A stretch of DNA of 43,643 nucleotides from Duganella callida (GCF_004614165.1 NZ_SPVG01000124.1:1-43643); one strand, 5' to 3'. Counted from the stretch's first letter, positions 26,546-35,574 are shown. Translations and numbers: made by a program. Notes: a model not told the origin generated them from the sequence alone.

Positions 26546-27633
26546 GCGAAACTCACCGCATAAATCGGCGGCAGGTGCGCCGACAGCGGCTGCCACTGGC
26601 CGCCGGCGTCTTCCGACACCCAGGCATTGCCGGTGGTCGAGCCCATCAGCAGAAGCTGGCCGTCCGCGCTGACCGCCAGGCCATGGCGATAGATCAGATC
26701 GTAACAGTGCTGCTGCGGCAAGCCGCCGCGCCAGGCGGTGAAATGCCGGCCGCCGTCGGTAGTGCGCGTCACCGCCAGGCCGGCGCGCGGCGGGATGCGC
26801 TTGCTGTCGGCCTCGGCCGGCACAAACCAGGCCGTCTCGCCGTCGTGCGGGTGCACCGCGGTGACGAAGCCGAAATTCGACACCGGCGCGGCCGGCCGGA
26901 TCTCAGTCCAGCTGGCGCCATTGTCGACGCTGCGCCAGATGCCGTTGTGATGCTGGCACCACAGCTTGTCCGGCTCGGCCGCGCAGCGCACGATGCAGTG
27001 CGGATCCTGCACCGCCTGTTCGCCGGCCAGCTCGGGCGGCATATACGCCGCGTTCATGCCCTTGGCGCGCAGCGACCAGCTGGCGCCGCCGTCGTTCGTC
27101 AGCCAGGCGCCGCCGCAGGACACGCCGACGATCAGCGAATCGCTGTCGCGCGGATCGACGCAGATGCTGTGGATGCCGGGCACCTCGTAGCCGCCGCCCA
27201 TCCATTGCGCGCGCTCCGGCACGTTCCACAGCGCGTCGACCAGCCGCCAGCTGTCGCCGCGGTCGTCGGAGCGGAACAGCCCGCCCGGCAGCGTGCCGGC
27301 CCACAGCACGCCCGGCTGGTCGGGTCCGCCGGCCGCCAGGCTCCAGATCTGCCGCACCTTCCATTCGACCGGATCGCTGCTGTCGGCCGGCTTGGGCGGA
27401 AACGCCGGCGTGGCGATCTCGGTCCACTCGGCGCTGCCGGGGTCGCGCCGGTGCAGCTTGGCGCCGAAATGGCCGAGATGCAGCGCCGCGTACACGCTGC
27501 CGTCGCGCCGGTCCGGCAACACCATCGACACCGGATCGCCGAGGAAATGCTGGCGGTCGAACAACCACGCCTCATGGGTACGGTAGAGCTCGAACAACCC
27601 CTTGCGGGTCGCGATATAGGCGCGGTCGGACAT
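26542..27633 (-). CDS. Asp-box beta-propeller protein (BNR/sialidase-like repeat)
   Basis: 363 residues from ATG 27633 with AGGAGG five bases upstream. No signal peptide. At least four Asp-boxes (S/T-x-D-x-G-x-x-W) are visible: RSDDRGDSW, LTNDGGASW, RSVDNGASW and VSEDAGGQW, with a related TRTTDGGRHF, giving a six- or seven-bladed propeller. These are often annotated as exo-alpha-sialidase, but the catalytic Arg triad, Tyr and Asp of true sialidases are not evident, so enzymatic activity is doubtful. The start is one base after the stop of a MoaD/ThiS-like gene, so the two form a unit. Function unknown. Confidence 0.85.
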   Translation of the reverse strand: MSDRAYIATRKGLFELYRTHEAWLFDRQHFLGDPVSMVLPDRRDGSVYAALHLGHFGAKLHRRDPGSAEWTEIATPAFPPKPADSSDPVEWKVRQIWSLAAGGPDQPGVLWAGTLPGGLFRSDDRGDSWRLVDALWNVPERAQWMGGGYEVPGIHSICVDPRDSDSLIVGVSCGGAWLTNDGGASWSLRAKGMNAAYMPPELAGEQAVQDPHCIVRCAAEPDKLWCQHHNGIWRSVDNGASWTEIRPAAPVSNFGFVTAVHPHDGETAWFVPAEADSKRIPPRAGLAVTRTTDGGRHFTAWRGGLPQQHCYDLIYRHGLAVSADGQLLLMGSTTGNAWVSEDAGGQWQPLSAHLPPIYAVSFA

Positions 27634-27634
27634 A

Positions 27635-27904
27635 TCAGCCTCCTGACAGAGCTTGCAGAATATAGACTTGGGATTCGGGCCGGAGCGCATCGTCGAGCCG
27701 GCGCGGATCGCGGGCCCGCTGGCCGTCGATGAAGATCACGACGTTCTCGCGCAGGTGTCCCTGCTCGTCGAGCACGTAGCCGCGCAAGCGCGTATGCACG
27801 GCGAAACAGGCATCGAGGGCGCTGCGCAGATCGTCGGCCCGGGTCTCCACCTGCGGCACGGTCATGAAGCGCCCCAATTGTTGGGTAAAAATCAGTTGCG
27901 CCAT
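27635..27904 (-). CDS. MoaD/ThiS-family ubiquitin-like protein
   Basis: 89 residues ending in Gly-Gly (LQALSGG), with the beta-grasp pattern of MoaD and ThiS: LRSALDACFAVHTRLRGYVL, NVVIFIDGQRARD and VYILQALSGG. The C-terminal GG is what an E1-like enzyme adenylates before thiocarboxylation or conjugation. No moeB, thiF, moaE or thiG is in the window, so it is probably not the ordinary molybdopterin or thiazole protein. It is directly followed by the Asp-box propeller gene. The role could be sulfur carriage or protein modification. Confidence 0.85.
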   Translation of the reverse strand: MAQLIFTQQLGRFMTVPQVETRADDLRSALDACFAVHTRLRGYVLDEQGHLRENVVIFIDGQRARDPRRLDDALRPESQVYILQALSGG

Positions 27905-27987
27905 CGTTGTTCTTATCGAATTGGCTCTGCCACCGATTCTATTCCGATAGCGCTAAAATGAAAACGCCTCAATGACCGGAGCCCTGC

Positions 27988-28305
27988 ATGTCGATCACAC
28001 CGCAACAACTGGAAGTTTTGATGCAGGAAGTGGAACAGGAAGACCCCATCGATTTCGCCGACCTGCCGTTCGACGAACACGAACTGCGCGGCCTGATCGC
28101 CAACCACCTGTGCGAGATGGCCGACGCGATGGACAATTTCAGCGAGGAAGACCGCCAGCTGACCATGCTGGCCGTCGCCGCCAAGCTGGTGCTGGAAAAC
28201 CTGGTCCTCAATGTACAACTGCTGAGACGGCACGGCGTGCCGCTCAGCGATACCACGGAAGCCTTGCTGGACCGCCTCCGCAAGGGAGGCGGCCAGGCCG
28301 GTTAG
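27988..28305 (+). CDS. Hypothetical small acidic helical protein
   Basis: 105 residues with GGAG before the ATG. Acidic and mostly helical (QLEVLMQEVEQEDPIDFADL, LTMLAVAAKLVLENLVLNVQ), no signal peptide or membrane span, no cysteine cluster beyond a single Cys. I do not recognise the family. Divergent from the MoaD-like gene, 83 bases apart. Its TAG overlaps the TAA of the convergent AhpD-like gene. Confidence 0.75.
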   Translation: MSITPQQLEVLMQEVEQEDPIDFADLPFDEHELRGLIANHLCEMADAMDNFSEEDRQLTMLAVAAKLVLENLVLNVQLLRRHGVPLSDTTEALLDRLRKGGGQAG

Positions 28306-28838
28306 GCGGCGCGCGGGAAATCGATATCGGTCACATTCACCCGGTTGAACAGGTTGGTGAAGGTGATCGACGCGATCGCCAGCAGGGTGTCGACGATCTG
28401 CGCATCGGTGTAGCCGGCGTCTTTCACCGCCTGCACCACCTCGGCCGGCACGTCGCCGCTGGTGGTCACCACGGTGTGGACAAAGGTCGCCAGCGCATCG
28501 GTGCGGGCGTCGCCTGTCGGATTACCGTGACGGACGTTCTTGATCGCGTCGGCGCTCAGGCCGGCCATGCCGCCCATCAGCGTGTGCGCGGCCAGGCAGT
28601 AATCGCACTGCGCATCCTGGCTGACGGCCAGCTTGATCACCTCGATTTCCTTGCCGCTGATGCTGGATTTTTTCAGCGCCGCATCCAGGTTCAGGGCGGC
28701 TTCCAGCGCCAGCGGGCTGTTGTTGCCGATGGCAGCGTAGGCATTCGGCACTTTGCCGATCGCGCCCTTGATGGCGGTGAACAGTTGGGCAGCCTGGCCG
28801 GTAGCTTGCGAGACGGGTTGGTTGAACAGACGGGACAT
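28302..28838 (-). CDS. Carboxymuconolactone decarboxylase/AhpD-like peroxidase
   Basis: 178 residues, all helical, with the AhpD-type motif CDYCLAAHTLMG holding the redox CxxC and the following His. This points to an alkylhydroperoxidase-like activity rather than true carboxymuconolactone decarboxylase. The AhpD family reduces organic peroxides through the paired cysteines. AAGGAAA lies before the ATG. Divergent from an AraC regulator with 112 bases between, the common regulator-target pair. Substrate and physiological reductant unknown. Confidence 0.9.
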   Translation of the reverse strand: MSRLFNQPVSQATGQAAQLFTAIKGAIGKVPNAYAAIGNNSPLALEAALNLDAALKKSSISGKEIEVIKLAVSQDAQCDYCLAAHTLMGGMAGLSADAIKNVRHGNPTGDARTDALATFVHTVVTTSGDVPAEVVQAVKDAGYTDAQIVDTLLAIASITFTNLFNRVNVTDIDFPRAA

Positions 28839-28950
28839 GATGTGTTTCCTTTCAAAAGTGATTTGGTATGGAAACAGTGTATGCCTTGGCCTTGCGATCC
28901 TGAATGCCTGAAATGCTCTACAATTTGCTTTATCGTCTCAACGGAAAATT

Positions 28951-29853
28951 ATGGATACGCTCAGCCATTTGCTCTCCCTGTACCCGGTGCGCACCGCGCT
29001 GGACGTGCGCTGCCGCTTCGGCGCGCCCTGGGTGCTCGACCATGACGGCACGCCGACCGGCGTCGCCCCCTACCATCTGATCGTGCGCGGCGAAGCGCTG
29101 GCCGACGGCCCGGGCGTCGACCAGCGGCTGCTGAAGGCGGGCGACATCATCGTCTTCCCGCACGGCAGCAAGCACCGTTTGCACATCGGCGATCCCGCGC
29201 GGGTCAGCCAGGAGACCGCCGAGCCCGGCCTGCTGCGCAATGTCCGCAACGAGGGCGACGGGCCGCAGACCGACATTCTGTGCGGCGAATTCCGCTTCGA
29301 TGAAGACGGCAGCGCCGGCCTGCTGGCGGCGCTGCCGCCGGTGGTGGTGGTGTGCACCAACTGGCCCGACGCACGCAGCCTGCGCCAACTGATCGACATG
29401 CTGCAGGCCGAAGCGGAAGCGCCGCGTGGCGGCTCGGAAGCCATCGTGCGCCAGCTGGCCTCGGCCTTGTTCGCGCTGCTGATCCGCACCTGGCTGGAAC
29501 AGGCGCTGTCGATTCCCGGGCTGTTCGGCGTGCTGGCCGAACGGCGCCTGCAGGCCGCGCTGAACAGCATGCTGACCGCGCCGGAAAAGCCATGGACCCT
29601 GGAAGAACTGGCCGAGCTCAGCCACATGTCGCGCGCCACCTTCGCGCGCCTGTTCAAGCAGGCGGCCGACGCCACCCCGGCCGACGTCCTGACCCAGCTG
29701 CGCATGGCGCGCGCCGCGCGCCTGCTGGACGAGGGCCGGCAGGCCGGTCTGGTCGGCGAAGCGGTCGGTTACCAATCCGAAGCCGCCTTCAACCGCGCCT
29801 TCAAGCGCCAATACGGCGTCGGCCCCGGCGCCTACCGCCGCCGCGAGGCCTAA
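28951..29853 (+). CDS. AraC-family regulator with cupin sensor domain
   Basis: 300 residues. The N-terminal half is a cupin (PYHLIVRGEAL, LKAGDIIVFPHGSKHRL) of the cupin_6 kind seen in AraC regulators next to AhpD-like or oxidoreductase genes. The C-terminal AraC domain has both helix-turn-helix motifs: TLEELAELSHMSRATFARLF and VGEAVGYQSEAAFNRAFKRQ, ending in GPGAYRRRE. It probably activates the divergent AhpD-like gene. Its TAA is immediately followed, with no spacer, by palindromic element B. Confidence 0.92.
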   Translation: MDTLSHLLSLYPVRTALDVRCRFGAPWVLDHDGTPTGVAPYHLIVRGEALADGPGVDQRLLKAGDIIVFPHGSKHRLHIGDPARVSQETAEPGLLRNVRNEGDGPQTDILCGEFRFDEDGSAGLLAALPPVVVVCTNWPDARSLRQLIDMLQAEAEAPRGGSEAIVRQLASALFALLIRTWLEQALSIPGLFGVLAERRLQAALNSMLTAPEKPWTLEELAELSHMSRATFARLFKQAADATPADVLTQLRMARAARLLDEGRQAGLVGEAVGYQSEAAFNRAFKRQYGVGPGAYRRREA

Positions 29854-29943
29854 TCCGGGGTCAGGTCTTCCATTGCGTCACGAGCCCAGCCGTAGTGAAC
29901 GCTACGGCTGGGCTCGTGACGCAATGGAAGACCTGACCCCGGA
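29854..29943. repeat. Long palindromic element B (42-bp perfect arms, 6-nt loop)
   Basis: Left arm 29854-29895, loop tgaacg 29896-29901, right arm 29902-29943; all 42 pairs are Watson-Crick. It has the same outer box GGGGTCAG and inner box GCCCAGCCGTAG as element A at 13602-13687, with a 19-nt middle of the same length. The middles agree at only 10 of 19 positions, and all nine differences are matched by complementary changes in the opposite arm. It lies exactly between convergent genes: the araC stop touches its left end, and its right arm is read as the last 13 codons and stop of the ferredoxin gene. It may serve as a two-way transcript end. Confidence 0.95.
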
Positions 29944-30219
29944 GTTGGCGGCCGGGGCTTCGATGGTGAGGTCGGACTCGGCGATGGCCACGCAGGGCAG
30001 GATGTAGCCTTCGCGCTTTTCGTCGAGGCTCAGGCCCGGCCAGTCGGTCTTGTAGCGCACCGCGCCGCTGGTCGACAGGCAGATGCAGGTGCGGCAGGTG
30101 CCGTTGCGGCACGAGCTCGGCAGGCGGATGCCGGCCCGTTCGGCCGATTCCAGTACCGTCGCCGGCGCATCCGTGACGAAGGTCCAGCCCTGCCCTGCCA
30201 GTGTCACCGTGTATGCCAT
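29902..30219 (-). CDS. Plant-type [2Fe-2S] ferredoxin, C-terminus supplied by palindrome B
   Basis: 105 residues with AGGAAGG before the ATG. The cluster ligands C37, C42, C45 (SSCRNGTCRTC) and C76 (YILPCVA) fit plant/vertebrate-type [2Fe-2S] ferredoxins; C47 is an extra cysteine. It would pass electrons to an unidentified oxygenase or reductase. Residues 93-105 (SGVRSSIASRAQP) and the TAG are read exactly from the right arm of palindromic element B, so the natural C-terminus ended near residue 92 before the element arrived. The fold should be complete without the tail. Downstream of the chemoreceptor gene on the same strand order is reversed, so probably its own unit. Confidence 0.9.
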   Translation of the reverse strand: MAYTVTLAGQGWTFVTDAPATVLESAERAGIRLPSSCRNGTCRTCICLSTSGAVRYKTDWPGLSLDEKREGYILPCVAIAESDLTIEAPAANSGVRSSIASRAQP

Positions 30220-30249
30220 GCGCGCCTTCCTGTCGAAAGCGCCATCATA

Positions 30250-31890
30250 TCAAGCCTGCAGCTGCAGCCGCGGTTTGGCGCCGGGCGCAGCACGCCGCGG
30301 CGGCTGATGGCCGGCCTGCTGCAGCTTGAACACCGCCATCGCCTGTGACACACAGCGCGTCTGCTGCGCCAGGTTGCCGGCCGCCGCCGCCGCCTGCTCC
30401 ACCAGCGCGGCGTTCTGCTGCGTGATGTCGTCGATCTTGATCACGGCGTCGTTGACCTGGCCGATGCCGCAACTCTGCTCGCGCGTGGAGTCGGAAATCT
30501 CGCCCATCACTTTCGACACCCGGCACACCGATTCGATCACTTCGTTCATGGTGACGCCGGCGCTGTTGGTCAGCGCGGTGCCGGCCTGCACCTTCTCGAG
30601 GGAGTTGTCGATCAGTTCCTTGATTTCCTTGGCGGCCGTGGCCGAACGCTGGGCCAGGCCGCGCACCTCGCTGGCCACCACCGCGAAGCCGCGTCCCTGC
30701 TCGCCGGCGCGCGCCGCCTCCACCGCCGCGTTCAGCGCCAGGATGTTGGTCTGGAAGGCGATGCCGTCGATCAGGCCGATGATGTCCAGGATCTTGTTGG
30801 ACGAGGTGCTGATGTCGCCCATGGTGGACACCACCTGCGACACGATGCTGCCGCCCTGCGTCGCCACCTCGCGCGCGCGTTCGGCCAGTTCGTTGGCGCT
30901 GGCCACGCTGGTGGCGCTCTGCTGTACCGTGGCCGTCAGCTGCTCCATGCTGGACGCGGTCTGCTGCAGGCTGGAGGCCTGCGATTCGGTGCGCCCCGAC
31001 AGATCCATATTGCCGTCGGCGATTTCGCCGGTGGCCACCGAGATCTCGTCGAAGTTGGCGCGCACGTCGCCGATGATGCTGTGCAGGTTGATATTGGTCT
31101 GCCGCAGCGCCGCCAGCAACTGGCCCACTTCGTCGTCGCGCCGCACGTCGATCGACGCGGTCAGGTCGCCGCCCGCCATCATGCGCGCGCAGCGTGTCGC
31201 CTGGCGCAGCGGCAGCGCCACATTCGCATACAGGCTGCGGCCGAAGGCCAGCATGCCCAGCATCGCCGCCACGGCGGCCGCGCCCAGCCAGCCGTGCGCC
31301 TTGACGGCCGTGGCGTCGTCCATCGCCAGCAGCATGATCGACAGCAGCGCCAGCACGCCCACCAGCAGGCTGGTGGCGGCGGCGATTTGCGTGGCCAGCG
31401 ACATGCGCATCGTTTCCCGCAGCCGCGCCGCCAGCCCGGTCGATATCGCCCGGCCATTGACGATGCGCAGGCGGCGCGGATTGCCGCCCTTGATTTCGCG
31501 GTAAAGCGCATCGGCCTCGCGCACCTGCTGGCGCGACGGCTTGGTGCGCACCGACAGATAGCCCACCGGCTTGCCGTTCTCGATGACCGGCGTGACGTTC
31601 GCCAGCACCCAGTAGAAATCGCCGTTCTTGCAGCGATTCTTCACCAGCCCGGTCCACGGCATGCCGCTGCGGATGGTGGCCCACAGGTCGGCAAACGCCT
31701 CGGCCGGCATGTCGGGATGCCGCACGATATTTTGCGGCGCGCCGATCAGCTCTTCCTCGGTAAAGCCGCTGACTTCGATGAAGTACGGATTGGCGTAATT
31801 GATGTTGCCCTGTAAGTCGGTGCTGGAGACGATGGTGCGGCCATCCTCCATCAGATACTCGTTCGATGTGACCGGCGTATTAACGCGCAT
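30250..31890 (-). CDS. Methyl-accepting chemotaxis protein with N-terminal PAS (Aer-like)
   Basis: 546 residues. An N-terminal PAS domain (residues about 20-125: [44 protein letters not shown]) is like that of the aerotaxis receptor Aer. Two hydrophobic spans near 163-190 and 198-222 form a hairpin anchor with almost no periplasmic part, then a HAMP region ([20 protein letters not shown]) and the signalling tip [20 protein letters not shown] with [15 protein letters not shown]. The C-terminal tail is rich in Pro/Arg/Ala and lacks a clear CheR-tethering pentapeptide. It probably senses redox or oxygen inside the cell. AGGAG precedes the ATG. Confidence 0.94.
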   Translation of the reverse strand: MRVNTPVTSNEYLMEDGRTIVSSTDLQGNINYANPYFIEVSGFTEEELIGAPQNIVRHPDMPAEAFADLWATIRSGMPWTGLVKNRCKNGDFYWVLANVTPVIENGKPVGYLSVRTKPSRQQVREADALYREIKGGNPRRLRIVNGRAISTGLAARLRETMRMSLATQIAAATSLLVGVLALLSIMLLAMDDATAVKAHGWLGAAAVAAMLGMLAFGRSLYANVALPLRQATRCARMMAGGDLTASIDVRRDDEVGQLLAALRQTNINLHSIIGDVRANFDEISVATGEIADGNMDLSGRTESQASSLQQTASSMEQLTATVQQSATSVASANELAERAREVATQGGSIVSQVVSTMGDISTSSNKILDIIGLIDGIAFQTNILALNAAVEAARAGEQGRGFAVVASEVRGLAQRSATAAKEIKELIDNSLEKVQAGTALTNSAGVTMNEVIESVCRVSKVMGEISDSTREQSCGIGQVNDAVIKIDDITQQNAALVEQAAAAAGNLAQQTRCVSQAMAVFKLQQAGHQPPRRAAPGAKPRLQLQA

Positions 31891-31969
31891 GGCAGGCTCC
31901 TATACTTGTTGTTGGGGATAAGTAGGGAGGCGAACCGGGGTTTGGGGGGCGCCACGCTCAACAATAGCT

Positions 31970-31989
31970 AATTTTCCATGCGGAAAATT
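31970..31989. repeat. Perfect hairpin AATTTTCC-atgc-GGAAAATT
   Basis: An 8-bp perfect inverted repeat with a four-base loop in the 137-base gap between the chemoreceptor start and the stop of the ABC permease gene, both on the minus strand. It could be an operator for the chemoreceptor gene or part of a transcript end for the transporter operon; there is no T-run on the minus strand. Confidence 0.5.
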
Positions 31990-32027
31990 CACCAATTGTC
32001 GCAACGCCCCAAATTACAACAGGGAAG

Positions 32028-32954
32028 TCAGTCAGGTTTGAAGTTCTGCCCCAGCGACATTGGTTTGTTCAACAAGATTGTCTGCGGGTTGCGGCAGATG
32101 ATTACCAGCACCACGATGGTGGCCAGATACGGCAGCATCGACAGGAACTCGGACGGTATCGCCAGCCCCATGCCCTGGCCGTGGAACTGCAGCACCGTCA
32201 CGCCGCCGAACAGATAGGCGCCGATCAGCACCCCGCGCGGCTTCCAGGTGGCGAACACCACCTGCGCCAGCGCGATCCAGCCGCGTCCCGCCGTCATGCC
32301 TTCCACCCACATCGGCGTCAGTGCCAGCGACAGATAGGCGCCGCCCAGCCCCGCCAGCGCGCCGCCGAACAGCACCGTGCCGTAACGCAGACCGATCACC
32401 GGGAAGCCGATCGCGTGCGCGCTGTGCGGCGACTCGCCGACCGCGCGGATGATCAGCCCGAGCCGCGTGCGCGCCAGCATCCAGCCGATCGCCAGCACCA
32501 GCAGTACCGAGGCGTACACCATCGCGTCGAAGCGGAACAGCAGCGGCCCGATGAACGGCAGCTCGGACAGCACGGGCAAGTGCAGGTGCGGCATGGGCTG
32601 CACCGTCTGGCCGACGAAGCCGCGCCCGAGGAAGGCCGACACGCCGATGCCGAACAGGGTCAGCGCCAGTCCGGTCGCCACCTGGTTGGTCTGCAGCGTC
32701 AGCGCCAGGAAGCCGAAGACCAGCGCCATCGCCATGCCGGCCGCCGCCGCCGCCAGCAGGCCGATGACCATGCTGCCGCTACCCAGCGTGACGCCGAAGC
32801 CGACCACCGCGCCGACCAGCATCATGCCCTCCATGCCCAGATTGAGCACGCCGGAACGCTCGGTCACCAGCTCGCCCATCGACGCCACCACCAGCGGTGT
32901 CGCCGCGCCGGCGGTGCTGGCCAGGAAAGCGATCAACAATTCAGTCGTCATCAT
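32028..32954 (-). CDS. BMP-type nucleoside/purine ABC transporter permease (second)
   Basis: 308 residues, eight to nine membrane spans, with the conserved opening [20 protein letters not shown], then [20 protein letters not shown], the signature of the second permease of the BMP/NupABC-YufOPQ uptake family. [17 protein letters not shown] in the central loop is the coupling segment facing the ATPase. Its ATG overlaps the TGA of the first permease (ATGA). It forms the inner-membrane channel with that permease and the ATPase; the binding protein is encoded on the other strand at 37517. Confidence 0.93.
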   Translation of the reverse strand: MMTTELLIAFLASTAGAATPLVVASMGELVTERSGVLNLGMEGMMLVGAVVGFGVTLGSGSMVIGLLAAAAAGMAMALVFGFLALTLQTNQVATGLALTLFGIGVSAFLGRGFVGQTVQPMPHLHLPVLSELPFIGPLLFRFDAMVYASVLLVLAIGWMLARTRLGLIIRAVGESPHSAHAIGFPVIGLRYGTVLFGGALAGLGGAYLSLALTPMWVEGMTAGRGWIALAQVVFATWKPRGVLIGAYLFGGVTVLQFHGQGMGLAIPSEFLSMLPYLATIVVLVIICRNPQTILLNKPMSLGQNFKPD

Positions 32955-34027
32955 GCTGGAACTCCCACGGCGCGTTTATGCGGTTTGAAGCGATAGTGGA
33001 TGAACAGGTCGGCCGCCAGCAGGTAGAACAGCAGCAGTCCCTGGAAGATGCCGGTGATGGCCGACGGCGCCTGCAGCTCGATCTGCGCCGTCTCGCCGCC
33101 GATGTACAGCAGCGACATCAGCAAGGCCGACAGCACCACGCCCAGCGGATGCAGCCGCCCGACATATGCGACGATGATGGCGGCGAAGCCGTAGCCCGGC
33201 GACACCGACGGCTGCAATTGGCCCAGCGGCCCCGCCACTTCGCCCACGCCGGCGATGCCGGCCAGCGCGCCGCTGACCATGAACGCCAGCCACACGTTGC
33301 GCGGCTCGCTGAAGCCGGCGTACAGCGCCGCCGCCGGCGCCATGCCGCTGACCTGCATGCGGTAGCCGGCGAAGGTATGGCGGCAGAAGAACCACGCCGC
33401 CGCCGCCGCGATCAGCGACAGGATGAAGGCGGCGTTGACGCGCAAGCCTTCCAGCAGCAGCGGCAGCGTGGCCGATTCGCTGAACATCTTCGATTGCGGG
33501 AAGTTGTAGCCGGCCGGATCGCGCATCGGGCCGTGCACCAGGTAGCTGAGCAGATGGTAGGAGGTATACACCAGCATCAGGCTGACCAGGATCTCGCTGG
33601 TGTTGAAGCGCGTGCGCAGCAGCGCCGGTATCGCCGCCCACAGCATGCCGCCCAAGGCGCCGGCCAGCAGCATCAGCGGCATCACCCACCACGCCTGCAC
33701 CTCGTCGAAATACAGCGCCACCGCGCCGGCGCAGATTGCGCCGACGGTCAGCTGGCCATCGGCGCCGATGTTGTTGACGTTGGCGCGGAAGCCGATCGCC
33801 AGGCCGACGCCGCACAGGATCAGCGGCGTCGCCTTCAGCAGCAGCTCGCCCACGCCATACAGCGTGGTCCACGGCTTGATGAAATAGACGTAAAACGCAT
33901 GCAGCGGTGCCTGCCCCAGAAAGAAGAACAGCAGCGAGCCGGAAGCCAGCATGGCCAGCGCCGCGAGCAGCGGCGACGCCAGCATCATGCGGCGCGAGGG
34001 TTCGGGACGTCGTTCAAGCCTGGACAT
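32951..34027 (-). CDS. BMP-type nucleoside/purine ABC transporter permease (first)
   Basis: 358 residues with about nine to ten spans. Features of the first permease of the family are clear: ATPLILCGVGLAIGFRANVN followed by NIGADGQLTVGAICAG, and the coupling loop YRMQVSGMAPAAALYAGFS. The start overlaps the ATPase gene by 14 bases and the end overlaps the second permease by four, so the three genes are one operon in the order ATPase, permease, permease. Confidence 0.93.
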   Translation of the reverse strand: MSRLERRPEPSRRMMLASPLLAALAMLASGSLLFFFLGQAPLHAFYVYFIKPWTTLYGVGELLLKATPLILCGVGLAIGFRANVNNIGADGQLTVGAICAGAVALYFDEVQAWWVMPLMLLAGALGGMLWAAIPALLRTRFNTSEILVSLMLVYTSYHLLSYLVHGPMRDPAGYNFPQSKMFSESATLPLLLEGLRVNAAFILSLIAAAAAWFFCRHTFAGYRMQVSGMAPAAALYAGFSEPRNVWLAFMVSGALAGIAGVGEVAGPLGQLQPSVSPGYGFAAIIVAYVGRLHPLGVVLSALLMSLLYIGGETAQIELQAPSAITGIFQGLLLFYLLAADLFIHYRFKPHKRAVGVPA

Positions 34028-35558
34028 ATTCTGGCACTCCCTGGTAGTCGAAATCGCCGCTCATCCACACGCCGATCTGGTTGATGCTGGTGCCGGCCGC
34101 CGGCACCGCGCGCGACAGGCGGCCGTCCGCCAGCACGGCGATGCGGTCGCTCATCATGAACAGCTCATCCAATTCCTCCGACAGCACCAGCACCGCCACG
34201 CCCTGGTCGCGCATGTCGATGATGGCCTGACGTATCAGCATGGCGGCGCCGATGTCCACGCCCCATGTCGGCTGGGCGAACACCATCACCTTCGGCGCCA
34301 GCATGATTTCGCGGCCGACGATGAACTTCTGCAGATTGCCGCCCGAGAGCGACGCCGCCGCCGACTGCGCGCCGCCGCACTTGACCTTGAAGCGTTCGAT
34401 CACCTGCTGCGCGAACGCCCGCACCGCGCCGCGCTGTATCAACCCACGCCGCACCATGCCGGTCCGCGCCGCCGGCACGTAGCCGGTCAGCAGGGCGTTA
34501 TCGGCCAGCGACAGATCGGGCGCGGCGCCGCGTCCCAGCCGTTCTTCCGGCACGAAGCCGAGTCCGAGCTGGCGGCGTTGCGCCGCGTCGAGCGCGCCGA
34601 CGTCGCGCTGCCCCAGCCTGATGGTCCCCTCGCGCGCACCCAGCGTGCGCTCGCCGGAAATGGCCTTCAGCAGCTCCTGCTGGCCGTTGCCTGAAATGCC
34701 GGCGATGCCGACGATCTCGCCGCTGCGCAGCGTCAGGCAGATATCCTTGAGCCTGGTGCCGAACGGATCGTCGCTCGGCACATTGAGTTTGTCCAGCGCG
34801 AGCAGCGCCTCACCCGGCTCGCGCGGCTGCTGCACGCAGACCGGCAGCTCGCGGCCTATCATCAGCTCGGCCAGCGATTTGGCGCTTTCCTGCTTCGGCA
34901 GCGCCGTGCCGGAGACACGGCCGGCACGCAGCACGGTGGCCTTGTCGCACAAGGTCTGGATTTCGTCGAGCTTGTGACTGATGTACAGGATGCTGACGCC
35001 TTCCGCCGCCAGCCGCCGCAGCGATTCGAACAGCTTGAGCACCGCGTCCGGCGTCAGCACCGAAGTCGGCTCGTCCATGATCAGCAGCCGCGGCGACTGC
35101 AGCAGGCAGCGCACGATCTCCACCCGCTGCCGTTCGCCCACCGACATGCTGTGCACCAGCCGCTGCGGATCGAGCGGCAGGCCATACTGCTCGGAGACGG
35201 CGCGGATACGCGGCGCCAGCGCGGCGGGCGACGCCTTCTCATCCAGCGCCAGCGCGATGTTCTCCGCCACCGTCAGCGTCTCGAACAGGGCGAAGTGCTG
35301 GAACACCATGCCGATGCCCAGCTTGCGCGCATCGTGCGGCGAGTGGATGTGCACCTGGCGGCCCTCCCACATGATCTGGCCTTCGTCCGGTTTCACCACG
35401 CCGTAGATGATCTTCATCAGCGTGCTCTTGCCGGCGCCGTTCTCGCCCAGCACGGCGTGTATCTCGCCCGGCATGACGGTCAGGTTGACGTCGGCGTTCG
35501 CCACCACCGAGGGATAGATCTTGGCGATGCCGAGCATCTGCAAGCGCGGTTCTGTCAT
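34014..35558 (-). CDS. BMP-type nucleoside/purine ABC transporter ATP-binding protein
   Basis: 514 residues with two ABC domains. The N-terminal one has Walker A GENGAGKST, signature MSVGERQRVEI and Walker B LLIMDEPTSVL. The C-terminal one has a degenerate Walker A (GISGNGQQELL, no GKS/T) and signature LSGGNLQKFIVGREI, with VFAQPTWGVD instead of a normal Walker B. This is the usual asymmetric form of the sugar/nucleoside ABC group. First gene of the minus-strand transporter operon. Two decamers of the presumed GntR operator lie 17-37 bases upstream of its ATG. Confidence 0.94.
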   Translation of the reverse strand: MTEPRLQMLGIAKIYPSVVANADVNLTVMPGEIHAVLGENGAGKSTLMKIIYGVVKPDEGQIMWEGRQVHIHSPHDARKLGIGMVFQHFALFETLTVAENIALALDEKASPAALAPRIRAVSEQYGLPLDPQRLVHSMSVGERQRVEIVRCLLQSPRLLIMDEPTSVLTPDAVLKLFESLRRLAAEGVSILYISHKLDEIQTLCDKATVLRAGRVSGTALPKQESAKSLAELMIGRELPVCVQQPREPGEALLALDKLNVPSDDPFGTRLKDICLTLRSGEIVGIAGISGNGQQELLKAISGERTLGAREGTIRLGQRDVGALDAAQRRQLGLGFVPEERLGRGAAPDLSLADNALLTGYVPAARTGMVRRGLIQRGAVRAFAQQVIERFKVKCGGAQSAAASLSGGNLQKFIVGREIMLAPKVMVFAQPTWGVDIGAAMLIRQAIIDMRDQGVAVLVLSEELDELFMMSDRIAVLADGRLSRAVPAAGTSINQIGVWMSGDFDYQGVPEYVQA

Positions 35559-35574
35559 CGGTCCGTTCCCTTCA

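Noticed and set aside
26542-27633. True exo-alpha-sialidase
   Set aside because: Asp-boxes alone occur in many propellers; the sialidase Arg triad and nucleophile are not evident and there is no signal peptide.
29861-30112. Extra small frames over palindrome B on both strands
   Set aside because: They arise because both arms read alike (GQVFHCVTSPAV in each); no ribosome site or domain.
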